Source of the DNA: Pseudoalteromonas shioyasakiensis
Lineage (GTDB): Bacteria > Pseudomonadota > Gammaproteobacteria > Enterobacterales > Alteromonadaceae
Length of the DNA stretch: 34,929 nucleotides
Assembly: GCF_022398475.1 (NCBI RefSeq)
Contig: NZ_JAKEVM010000034.1
Span: 1-34,929, forward strand
Reading direction: 5' to 3'
Below the pieces are notes generated by a model, which saw nothing but the letters and a program-made list of their open reading frames with translations, did not search any database and had not been told where the DNA came from. Of the stretch, positions 24,339 through 32,024 are shown piece by piece; the first letter of the stretch is position 1, and each line of letters begins with the position of its first letter. The position numbers and the translations under genes are program-made.

Positions 24339-24674
24339 ATGAATATTGAGCTCAAAAATGCCTTTAACACCGAAATGATATTGGCTAAAACTAGTTATAA
24401 GAAAGCAGATTACACAACCGCTTTTTATCACTTAGAGCGGGCTCATATACTGGGTCAAAGCTATATCATTGCGCATACTTACTCACATTGGTGGATGTGT
24501 AAAATTGGCTTTAAAACCCATAATGCCAAGGAAATAATTGGTCAGTTTGCTCGCATGGCAGCTTCAATTGTATTTTCGCGTATTTGGGTCCCACTCGGTA
24601 ATACCGGCGGCACTAATGTTAGCCCTTTCAAACCAATGCCTATTCCAGACGACTTAAAACGTTTTTTAAACTAG
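24339..24674 (+). CDS. DUF3703 family protein
   Basis: A 111-residue soluble protein matching the DUF3703 pattern by recall: YHLERAHILGQSYIIAHTYSHWWM near residues 31-55, EIIGQFARM, and the closing PLGNTGGTNVSPFKPMPIPDDL. These conserved His residues and the Cys at about residue 55 (WWMCKIG) could bind metal. Function of the family is not known; it is often seen with metal-transport or metal-resistance genes, which agrees with the CDF and PepSY genes before it. Starts 27 bases after the PepSY gene, so an operon of CDF, PepSY and DUF3703 is likely. Confidence 0.8.
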   Translation: MNIELKNAFNTEMILAKTSYKKADYTTAFYHLERAHILGQSYIIAHTYSHWWMCKIGFKTHNAKEIIGQFARMAASIVFSRIWVPLGNTGGTNVSPFKPMPIPDDLKRFLN

Positions 24675-24771
24675 CGCCAGCTAAAACACAGCTACTGTCC
24701 TGCTATTCCTAATCGCTATTTGCTTAATAACTAATTCAAATAAGTAGGTACAAAACAACACAACAATTTAT

Positions 24772-24786
24772 TGCAAATAATTATCA
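24772..24786 (+). promoter_or_regulatory. Fur box upstream of the siderophore receptor gene
   Basis: TGCAAAT-A-ATTATCA: the right half matches the Fur 7-1-7 dyad at 7 of 7, the left at 5 of 7. It lies about 80 bases before the receptor ATG at 24865. Iron repression of the receptor is therefore very likely. Confidence 0.72.
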
Positions 24787-24864
24787 TTAGCCTTGCCTTT
24801 ACACTTCTTTACATTTAGACTGCCGCACAATCACATAATAAATACCGATTTAACAAGGATAAAC

Positions 24865-27000
24865 ATGTTAAAAACTTCACTGACTCTGGTCGCTATTGCA
24901 ATTAGCAGCCAGGCATTTGCTGATGATGCCATCAATAAAAAACTCACCGCAGAAGAAATGGAACACGTTGTTGTATCAGGCAGCCGTGTATTTGAAAGCA
25001 TTGATGAAGTACCCGCTTCTGTAACGATTATTAGCCAAAAGCAAATTGAAGAACATTTAAAAGTTAATCCAGAGCTACAAAGCTTACTTGCGCAAATGGT
25101 ACCAGGCCTTGCTCCAGATACAGGTAGCTCGAGTAATACAGGTCAGAGTTTACGTGGCCGTGCACCACTTGTGATGATTGATGGTGTGCCGCAATCTACA
25201 CCACTCAGAAACGGCTCTTTGGGAATTAAAACACTCGACCCAAGTGCCATTGCGCGTATCGAAGTGATCAAAGGTGCTACCTCCGTTTATGGTAATGGTG
25301 CATCGGGCGGTATTATTAATTACATCACAAAGCAGGCAACAAGTGATGGTCAGCCAGAAGGTGAGATCAGCCTATCTTCACGTTTTAGTGCAGTTAAGTT
25401 AGAAGAAAGCGCCGGTGCGCGAGTCTCTGCTGCGGTTAATGGCCGAGCAGATAAACTCAGCTATTTATTTACTGCAAGTTACGAAGAAAATGGCGTTCAA
25501 CGTGACGCCGAAGGCGATATTCTTGGCTTACAATATGGTTTATCTGATGCAGTAACCGAAAACTACTTCACCAAACTTGGTTATGACTTTGACGATGAGA
25601 AGCAACTGCAATTTAGCTATAACTACTTTAGCTCTCAACAAAAAACCGATTTAGGTGACGTTGTTGGTAACCTAAACGATGGCGAAAAAACGTATGCTAT
25701 TCATGTACCTAAAGAGCTGCAAAAGCAAGGCAAACCACAAGGCCCAGATGGTAACGAAAACATTACCTTAAAATACACAGACTACGCCCTGTTTGCTAAT
25801 ACCCAAATGACGCTCGACCTTTACATGCAAGACATCGAGAATGTGTTTTTCTTTTCTACAAACTTAGCTAACCCAGACGAAGGCTACGAAGGCGGCCAAT
25901 CAATTATTCGCTCTGAAAAGAAAGGTGCACGCGCTACCTTCAATACCCTTGTTGATTTTGACAATGTTGAAGCGACCTTCATTTATGGCCTAGATGCACT
26001 GAATGATGTGACGTCTCAGCCACTTGTTGATGGTCGTGTTTGGGTACCAGAAATGGATATGGAAAGCCTTGCTGGCTTTTTACAAACAAAATGGGTAATC
26101 GATAATGATTTAGTCATTAAAGCGGGTGTGCGCCAAGAGAGCATTGATTTAACCGTTGATGATTACAACACCTTAAAGCTTTGCCGTTCAGAAACACAGT
26201 GCTCTGTGCCACTTAGCGTAAAAGGCGACACTATTGATTACGATGCAACCACCTATAATGTAGGTGTTAAATACAATTTACTTGAGGCTTTCAGCCCATT
26301 TGCCAATTATTCACAAGGGTCTGATATCTCAGATATTGGCCGCCTACTACGTTCAGCAACGGTGAATGATATTGGTCTAATTCAAACAGAAGCATCAATC
26401 ATCGATAACTATGAAATTGGTTTTACCTCACAGTTTGATGACTTACGTTTTGAATTTGCAGCTTACCGCAGTACATCAGAGTTTGGCACCACCAATAGCT
26501 TTAATGAAGTAACGGGTGTTTATGAGCCGGTACGTGCACCGCAAGAGATTTGGGGTTACGAAACATTAGTTGATTATAAAATTAACCCAACTCTAAAACT
26601 GGTTGCAACTTACAGCTATGTTGAAGGTAAAAACACCGAAGACGACATTTACTTAGGTTCGCGCCAAATAAGCCCACCAAAAGGCACTGCTAACTTAAAC
26701 TGGCAGCCTAATGATGAGTTATCACTTGCGGTGAGTTATTTATATGTGGGTTCACGCAAACGCTTTGAACCAAATGCAGACGGCGACTATGTTGGCGACC
26801 AAGGGCCAATTAGCAGTTACAACCTATTTAACCTAAGCGGTCGTTATAACTTTAGCGAGAACTGGCAAGCGTTTATGGGCGTAGAAAACCTATTTAACAA
26901 TGATTACTACCCTGCCCGTGCCCAGTCATACACCTACGGTGGCTATAACATTAAAGGTTTAGGTACCACTGTTACACTTGGTGCAACCTATAGTTTCTAA
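24865..27000 (+). CDS. TonB-dependent siderophore receptor (IutA-like)
   Basis: A 711-residue outer-membrane receptor for a ferric siderophore. The signal peptide is MLKTSLTLVAIAISSQAFA; the plug runs from about residue 35 (EHVVVSGSRVFE, a TonB-box-like region) to about 165, with IEVIKGATSVYGNGASGGIINYITK as the plug signature, and a barrel ends LGTTVTLGATYSF. The plug resembles IutA/RhtA-type hydroxamate receptors in style. The chosen start at 24865 has AAGGA upstream and gives the signal peptide; a longer in-frame start at 24793 is rejected because it would add 24 residues before it. A Fur box precedes, and bacterioferritin genes follow the terminator. Confidence 0.9.
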   Translation: MLKTSLTLVAIAISSQAFADDAINKKLTAEEMEHVVVSGSRVFESIDEVPASVTIISQKQIEEHLKVNPELQSLLAQMVPGLAPDTGSSSNTGQSLRGRAPLVMIDGVPQSTPLRNGSLGIKTLDPSAIARIEVIKGATSVYGNGASGGIINYITKQATSDGQPEGEISLSSRFSAVKLEESAGARVSAAVNGRADKLSYLFTASYEENGVQRDAEGDILGLQYGLSDAVTENYFTKLGYDFDDEKQLQFSYNYFSSQQKTDLGDVVGNLNDGEKTYAIHVPKELQKQGKPQGPDGNENITLKYTDYALFANTQMTLDLYMQDIENVFFFSTNLANPDEGYEGGQSIIRSEKKGARATFNTLVDFDNVEATFIYGLDALNDVTSQPLVDGRVWVPEMDMESLAGFLQTKWVIDNDLVIKAGVRQESIDLTVDDYNTLKLCRSETQCSVPLSVKGDTIDYDATTYNVGVKYNLLEAFSPFANYSQGSDISDIGRLLRSATVNDIGLIQTEASIIDNYEIGFTSQFDDLRFEFAAYRSTSEFGTTNSFNEVTGVYEPVRAPQEIWGYETLVDYKINPTLKLVATYSYVEGKNTEDDIYLGSRQISPPKGTANLNWQPNDELSLAVSYLYVGSRKRFEPNADGDYVGDQGPISSYNLFNLSGRYNFSENWQAFMGVENLFNNDYYPARAQSYTYGGYNIKGLGTTVTLGATYSF

Positions 27001-27022
27001 GTTAAATTTTGTTTAGAACAAC

Positions 27023-27049
27023 AAGCCCTTCTTAGTAAGGGCTTTTTTT
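27023..27049 (+). terminator. rho-independent terminator of the siderophore receptor
   Basis: AAGCCCTT, a 6-base loop, AAGGGCTT and a run of T. It is a strong intrinsic terminator separating the receptor from the bacterioferritin genes. Confidence 0.93.
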
Positions 27050-27210
27050 ATTTAAGAATAGAAACGATAAATTGTTCATTTATCAACCATTAACGCAAAC
27101 TTAAACGAGAATCACACTCAATAGTAAACAACTGATTTACAAAGGAAAAAGTTTGCAATCTTGTTTTTATATACTACAATTACCGCAACTTGGAATTCGA
27201 GGACAGCATT

Positions 27211-27684
27211 ATGAAAGGTAACCAAAAAGTCATCGATAGTTTTAACAAACTACTCGCAAACGAATTAGCCGCTATAGATCAATACTTTATTCATTCTCGT
27301 ATGTATGATGATTGGGGCCTAAATAAGCTGTATGAGCGTCTTAACCACGAAATGGAAGAAGAAAAAGATCACGCTGATTGGTTGATCAAACGTATTCTGT
27401 TTTTAGAAGGCGTACCAAACATGACTAAGCGTCGTGATCTATTAATTGGCTCAGACGTGAAAAGCATGATGCAAAACGATTTAACACTTGAACTAGAAGT
27501 GGTTGATTGTGTTAAAGAAGCAATTGCTATCTGTGAACAAGAAAAAGACTATCAATCACGCGAAGTGCTTGAAAAGCTATTGTTTGATACAGAAGAAGAT
27601 CATGTTTACTGGTTAGAACAACAGCTTGGTCTAATCGACAAAATTGGTAGCCAAAACTACCATCAATCTCAAATGGGCGAATAG
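27211..27684 (+). CDS. bacterioferritin, ferroxidase-type subunit
   Basis: A 157-residue bacterioferritin subunit of the iron-storage 24-mer. Ferroxidase ligands are all present: Glu18, Tyr25, Glu51, His54, Glu94 and the ExxH pair Glu128/His131 (one residue later than in E. coli). The heme ligand Met52 of the family is replaced by Lys, so this subunit oxidises Fe(II) but should not hold the inter-subunit heme. The start is the ATG at 27211, with GAGG about eight bases upstream. The second subunit gene begins 11 bases after its stop. Confidence 0.92.
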   Translation: MKGNQKVIDSFNKLLANELAAIDQYFIHSRMYDDWGLNKLYERLNHEMEEEKDHADWLIKRILFLEGVPNMTKRRDLLIGSDVKSMMQNDLTLELEVVDCVKEAIAICEQEKDYQSREVLEKLLFDTEEDHVYWLEQQLGLIDKIGSQNYHQSQMGE

Positions 27685-27695
27685 AGGCTAATTGT

Positions 27696-28160
27696 ATGAA
27701 AGGCGATAAAAGCGTCATTGCTGCACTTAATAAAGTATTAGCGAATGAATTAGTAGGTATTAACCAATACTTTTTACACGCTCGTATGTTCAAAGATTTT
27801 GGCTTTTCAAAATTAGACAAAGCTGATTACAAAGTATCTATTCAAAAAATGAAAAACGCCGACCGTTTAATTGAGCGTATTTTGTTTTTAGAAGGTTTAC
27901 CAAACCTACAAGATTTAGGTCGCCTACGTATTGGTGAAAACTCAGAAGAAATGATTGAAGCTAACATGAGCTTTGAACTTGATTCTCTACCTGATCTTAA
28001 AGCGGCAATTAAACTTGCTGAAGAGAAAAAAGATTACATCAGCCGTGAAGCGCTAGATAACATCTTAAATGAGCAAGAAGAACAGATTGATTGGCTTGAA
28101 ACACAGCAGCAGTTAATCAAAACCGCAGGGCTTGAGAATTACCTGCAATCTCAAATGTAA
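27696..28160 (+). CDS. bacterioferritin, heme-binding subunit lacking the ferroxidase site
   Basis: A 154-residue bacterioferritin subunit, complementary to the gene before it. The heme ligand Met52 is kept, while ferroxidase ligands Glu51, His54, Glu127 and His130 are replaced by Lys, Asn, Gln and Gln; Glu18 and Glu94 remain. It therefore should bind heme but not oxidise iron. Such two-subunit bacterioferritins are known in Pseudomonas, Neisseria and Magnetospirillum. The two genes form an operon closed by a terminator at 28174-28200. Confidence 0.92.
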   Translation: MKGDKSVIAALNKVLANELVGINQYFLHARMFKDFGFSKLDKADYKVSIQKMKNADRLIERILFLEGLPNLQDLGRLRIGENSEEMIEANMSFELDSLPDLKAAIKLAEEKKDYISREALDNILNEQEEQIDWLETQQQLIKTAGLENYLQSQM

Positions 28161-28173
28161 TTTGCTAAAACTT

Positions 28174-28200
28174 AAAAAAGCAGCCTAGGCTGCTTTTTTT
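28174..28200. terminator. bidirectional rho-independent terminator
   Basis: An A-run, then AGCAGCC-TA-GGCTGCT and a T-run. The A-run on the left makes it work on either strand: for the bacterioferritin operon rightward and for the small exported protein gene (ending at 28266) leftward. Confidence 0.9.
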
Positions 28201-28265
28201 ATGTCTACGGATATGACAAGTTGCCTTCGAATTTGGCTTTTAAAATTCATTAGTTAGATGGAATT

Positions 28266-28721
28266 TCATTGCTTCTCGAACACACATGAGACTTCAGGTT
28301 TATTCAGCGTGTAAGTAATACTGCCGTTCTCTTTAAAACGCAGATCTTCAGTTGTTGAACCGTTGTCGTCTTCATTATCACAGCGAAAATATCGCTTGGT
28401 TCTAACAATGCCATCTACAAAGTATTTTAACTTCGAACTGACAACGCAAAAGTTAGGTATCTTCTTTACCTGCGTGCCGTTGTGTAAGTCACTAAAATCG
28501 ATTAACGTCCCTAAGGTAAAGCCTTGCGTTGGTTCTTTTATCAATGAAAAAGATGCGTTTTGACAAACCGCATCACTGCCTTCTTTTGTTTTGTAATCAC
28601 CTTGTTTGTCTTTTATCAGAGCCAAAAACTGTGTTTTATTGCTCGGCTTTACATCCAGCAGAGCGCTGGCAATTGACGAGGTTGATAGTAAAAAAGCCAC
28701 TAAACAAAAGTAATATCTCAT
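28266..28721 (-). CDS. small exported protein of unknown function
   Basis: A 151-residue protein with a signal peptide (residues about 1-19, FLLSTSSIASA). The mature part of about 130 residues has four cysteines (VCQNAS, NFCVVSS, FRCDNED, VSCVFEK) that could form two disulfides in the periplasm, and a mostly beta composition. No family is recognised. The ATG at 28719-28721 is the start. It converges on the bacterioferritin operon and shares its terminator. Confidence 0.75.
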   Translation of the reverse strand: MRYYFCLVAFLLSTSSIASALLDVKPSNKTQFLALIKDKQGDYKTKEGSDAVCQNASFSLIKEPTQGFTLGTLIDFSDLHNGTQVKKIPNFCVVSSKLKYFVDGIVRTKRYFRCDNEDDNGSTTEDLRFKENGSITYTLNKPEVSCVFEKQ

Positions 28722-28905
28722 TGAAAATCCATAAACTTATAGACACTTTACTAGCATAGCATGCTGATTAAGGTTGGTGAATTTATAACGTATTAGTTAA
28801 TACGATTAAAAAATGCTTTTGGTTCTATTTTATGAACTTTGCATAGGCAACCAACCAGTTTATATGCTATAAATTTTAATGATGATAACTTTTGGAGGGA
28901 ATCAA

Positions 28906-29337
28906 ATGAAAATAGTCAAACTCATCGCTTTAACCACATTTTTGGCCTTAACCAGTACTCAAAGCCTAGCGGGTGATGACGACTGGAAAACAATCGCAGA
29001 GAAAAAGGTCAGCTACAAAAGCGAAACCGATACCGTTAACCCTATCACCAGCAGCCACTACAGCCATATTAAAGTTAAGTGCACCCATGGCACTGTGAAT
29101 CTTAAGAAAATTAAAGTCGTTATGAACAACGGTGAAGAAAAAGTGTTTGATAACCTAGGTGTTTTAACCAAAGGAATGTCATCACGTAGCTTAAATTTGC
29201 CAGACAAAAACGACGCTAAACTCGATAAAATCAAGCTTGAATATGAATCAGTAGGCAGCACAGCCCTTAGTATGGCAGGCGTAACCGAAAAAGCCGAAGT
29301 TGAAATTCTCGCAAAAAAAGCAAAGAAAGAAGATTAA
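28906..29337 (+). CDS. exported DUF2541-like protein (YaaI family resemblance)
   Basis: A 143-residue protein with a signal peptide (LIALTTFLALTSTQSLA, cleavage about residue 22). The mature domain is beta-rich: HIKVKCTHGTVNLKKIKVVMNNG and SRSLNLPDKNDAKLDKIKLEYESVG resemble the pattern of DUF2541 (E. coli YaaI), by memory. It ends in a Lys-rich tail (LAKKAKKED). The start ATG at 28906 follows GGAGGG; the longer frame from 28879 is rejected. The stop codon TAA is the first part of an inverted repeat (29335-29354) that bounds the repeat module next to it, so the end of this gene may have been reshaped by it. Confidence 0.72.
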   Translation: MKIVKLIALTTFLALTSTQSLAGDDDWKTIAEKKVSYKSETDTVNPITSSHYSHIKVKCTHGTVNLKKIKVVMNNGEEKVFDNLGVLTKGMSSRSLNLPDKNDAKLDKIKLEYESVGSTALSMAGVTEKAEVEILAKKAKKED

Positions 29338-29340
29338 AGT

Positions 29341-29388
<48 letters not shown>

Positions 29389-29455
29389 TCAGGATGTTAG
29401 AGCCTATACAGTTTCACAAACAGCGGCGTCTTTCCGACGCGACTATTTAAAAACA

Positions 29456-29567
29456 AACGCGCGAAACAAGTTTCACGCCTACTTTAGAAAACATTAGGCA
29501 CTAGGATTTAGGCTCTAGGACGCGATATAAAATCGCTGCTACTCGTTCGGCGTTGAAACGCCTCCTA
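29456..29567. repeat. 112-bp dispersed repeat, copy 1
   Basis: About 85-90% identical by eye to the copy at 29598-29709. Inside it are two hairpins: GCGAT/ATCGC and the perfect GGCGTT-GA-AACGCC. The form recalls REP or MITE-type palindromic units of gammaproteobacteria. Confidence 0.9.
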
Positions 29568-29597
29568 GAAACTTGTAACTCGCTAGCTTTACCCTTT

Positions 29598-29709
29598 AAC
29601 GCGCTAAACAAATTTCACGCCTACGGTAGGATACATTAGGCGCTAGGATTCAGGCTCTGGGACGCGATGTAAAATCGCTGCTACTTGTTCGGCGTTGAAA
29701 CGCCTCCTA
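29598..29709. repeat. 112-bp dispersed repeat, copy 2
   Basis: Direct copy of 29456-29567, same orientation, 30 bases after the first. It carries the same GGCGTT-GA-AACGCC hairpin and GCGAT/ATCGC pair. Differences are scattered single bases, so the copies are not recent. Confidence 0.9.
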
Positions 29710-29759
29710 CAAGCTTTACCCTCGCAACTTGCAAACTTTACTCTCGTATCTCGCTAACT

Positions 29760-29891
29760 TTACTCTCGTATAGCAGTACCGGTTAGTTTGCGGCATTGTT
29801 CGCAATGGCAGAAGAAAAAACGCCTAAAGTTATCAGCGACTTTATAACTCACTTCGCCGCAGCAGCATCCACCAGTAAGTGTTTTAGTCAT
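29760..29891 (-). pseudogene. Gfa/CENP-V family protein gene truncated after 40 codons
   Basis: A reading frame with a strong start (GGAG six bases before the ATG at 29889-29891), giving MTKTLTGGCCCGEVSYKVAD, then FFFCHCEQCRKLTGTA, and ending at TAA (29760-29762). This is the N-terminal zinc-binding part of the Gfa (glutathione-dependent formaldehyde-activating, CENP-V) fold, typically about 120-140 residues long, with the G-x-C-x-C-G and C-H-C-x-x-C-R-K motifs. The final three residues and the stop come from the repeat module, so the remaining two-thirds of the gene was lost at the junction. It is unlikely to be functional. Confidence 0.75.
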
Positions 29892-29963
29892 ATCTATCTC
29901 CTTATTCGCTAAGCTAAAAATTTATTCCCTAAACGATGCGCTATTTAATAATTTTTGGCAATA

Positions 29964-29999
29964 AAAAAGGCCATGTTGCGCTTACAACATGGCCTTTTT
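29964..29999 (-). terminator. rho-independent terminator of the hut operon
   Basis: AAAAAGGCCATGTTG and its exact reverse complement around a 6-base loop give a 15-bp stem, with T-runs on either strand. It lies 14 bases past the hutU stop and may also stop transcription coming from the other side. Confidence 0.93.
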
Positions 30000-30012
30000 G
30001 CATTGACACAAC

Positions 30013-32013
30013 TTAGAAATCTAAGTTTGATAAAACTTCATCATCAACGTTATTAGACAAGGTCACTTTAAGTTTAGGGGTACGATCCATTTCACGTTTA
30101 ATCGCAAAATTAGCTTCTTCGTTACGCGCCCAACTACGACGAGCAATACCGTTGTTTACATCAAATAATAGCATAGATTTCAAACGACGCTCGGCAGCTT
30201 CACTTCCGTCTAGTAGCATACCAAAACCACCGTTGATCACTTCGCCCCAGCCTACACCGCCACCATTGTGAATAGATACCCAAGTAGCACCACGGAAACC
30301 ATCACCAATTACATTGTGAATCGCCATGTCTGCTGTGAAGCGGCTACCATCATAGATGTTTGATGTTTCACGGAAAGGTGAATCCGTACCACTTACGTCA
30401 TGGTGGTCACGGCCAAGTACAACCGGACCAATTTCACCACGATTAATGGCATCATTAAAGGCTTTAGCGATTTCAGCTCGGCCTTGTGCGTCTGCATAAA
30501 GAATACGAGCTTGCGAACCAACTACGAGCTTGTTCTGTTTCGCATCTTTGATCCACGTGATGTTGTCTTGCATTTGCTGTTGGATCTCTTCAGGCGAGTC
30601 CGCCATGATTTTATTTAAAACGTCTGCAGCAATCGCATCTGTTTTATCAAGATCTTCTGGTTTACCTGACGTACATACCCAGCGGAACGGGCCAAAACCG
30701 TAGTCAAAACACATTGGACCAAGAATATCTTGTACGTACGATGGGTATTTAAAATCAATACCGTTTTCAGCCATTACATCGCCACCAGCACGTGATGCTT
30801 CTAGCAAGAACGCATTCCCGTAATCAAAGAAGTAAGTACCTTTTGCCGTGTGCTTGTTAACAGCATCGGCGTGGCGCTTAAGCGTCGCTTGTACTTTTTC
30901 TTTAAATACTTCTGGCTCTTCACGAATTAAACGATTTGACTCTTCATAGCTGATATCAACCGGATAGTAACCGCCTGACCAAGGGTTATGAAGTGAAGTT
31001 TGGTCTGAACCTAAGTGAATGAAAATATCTTCTGCTAAAAAGCTTTCCCATACATCAACCACGTTACCGATAAAGGCAATTGAAACCACTTCTTCATTTT
31101 GCTGTGCCGTACGTACACGCTCAACAAGCTCTGGCATGTTATCAATTAGCTCATCAACCCAACCTTGCTGATGACGCTTAATAGCCGCCTTAGGGTTAAC
31201 CTCGGCACATACGGTGATACAGTTAGCAATGTTACCCGCTTTAGGCTGAGCACCACTCATACCGCCTAAACCAGCAGTTAAGAAGATCTTACCTTTTGGT
31301 GATTCGCCTTTTTCCAGTACTTTACGGAATGCATTCATTACCGTAATGGTTGTACCGTGAACAATACCTTGTGGGCCAATGTACATAAATGAACCCGCAG
31401 TCATTTGACCGTATTGAGTTACACCCAGTGCATTGAATTTTTCCCAGTCATCCGGCTTTGAATAGTTCGGGATCATCATACCGTTTGTTACAACCACACG
31501 CGGTGCTTCAACTGATGATGGAAATAACCCCATAGGGTGACCCGAGTACATGTGTAGCGTTTGGTCTTCTTCCATTTCGCTTAAGTACTTCATAGTTAAT
31601 AAGTACTGCGCCCAGTTTTGGAATACCGCACCGTTACCACCGTAAGTGATTAGCTCTTCAGGATGCTGTGCTACTGCAGGATCAAGGTTATTGTCGATCA
31701 TTAACATGATAGCGGCAGCTTGTTCGCATTTAGCCGGGTAATCGCTAATTGAGCGCGCTTTAAGTTCATAATTAGGCTTAAAGCGATACATGTAAATACG
31801 GCCAAATTGCTTAAGCTCAGCGGCAAATTCAGCGGCTAATTCTTTGTGCCATTCTTTAGGGAAATAACGCAATGCGTTACGAATAGCTAATTGCTTTTCG
31901 TCAGCCGATAAAATGTCTTTACGTTTTGGAGCACGGTTTGCATCACTTGGATACGGTTTTGGCTCTGGTAATACGCTTGGGATACCTTGCTTAATTTGTT
32001 CTTGAAAAGTCAT
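30013..32013 (-). CDS. hutU: urocanate hydratase, long form
   Basis: A 666-residue urocanase, which converts urocanate to imidazolonepropionate with NAD+ as an electrophilic cofactor, the second step of histidine degradation. Motifs are SGHPMGLFPSS and GVTQYGQMTAGSFMYIGPQGIVHGT, the nucleotide-binding LTAGLGGMSGAQPKA, the conserved Cys region GPMCFDYGFGPFRW, and SIHNGGGVGWGE near the end. It is about 110 residues longer than the classic Pseudomonas HutU (about 557) and its sequence resembles the eukaryotic UROC1-type long form (recalled). The ATG has a good AAGGGAG. It follows hutH by 11 bases. Confidence 0.95.
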   Translation of the reverse strand: MTFQEQIKQGIPSVLPEPKPYPSDANRAPKRKDILSADEKQLAIRNALRYFPKEWHKELAAEFAAELKQFGRIYMYRFKPNYELKARSISDYPAKCEQAAAIMLMIDNNLDPAVAQHPEELITYGGNGAVFQNWAQYLLTMKYLSEMEEDQTLHMYSGHPMGLFPSSVEAPRVVVTNGMMIPNYSKPDDWEKFNALGVTQYGQMTAGSFMYIGPQGIVHGTTITVMNAFRKVLEKGESPKGKIFLTAGLGGMSGAQPKAGNIANCITVCAEVNPKAAIKRHQQGWVDELIDNMPELVERVRTAQQNEEVVSIAFIGNVVDVWESFLAEDIFIHLGSDQTSLHNPWSGGYYPVDISYEESNRLIREEPEVFKEKVQATLKRHADAVNKHTAKGTYFFDYGNAFLLEASRAGGDVMAENGIDFKYPSYVQDILGPMCFDYGFGPFRWVCTSGKPEDLDKTDAIAADVLNKIMADSPEEIQQQMQDNITWIKDAKQNKLVVGSQARILYADAQGRAEIAKAFNDAINRGEIGPVVLGRDHHDVSGTDSPFRETSNIYDGSRFTADMAIHNVIGDGFRGATWVSIHNGGGVGWGEVINGGFGMLLDGSEAAERRLKSMLLFDVNNGIARRSWARNEEANFAIKREMDRTPKLKVTLSNNVDDEVLSNLDF

Positions 32014-32024
32014 TATTTGCTCCC

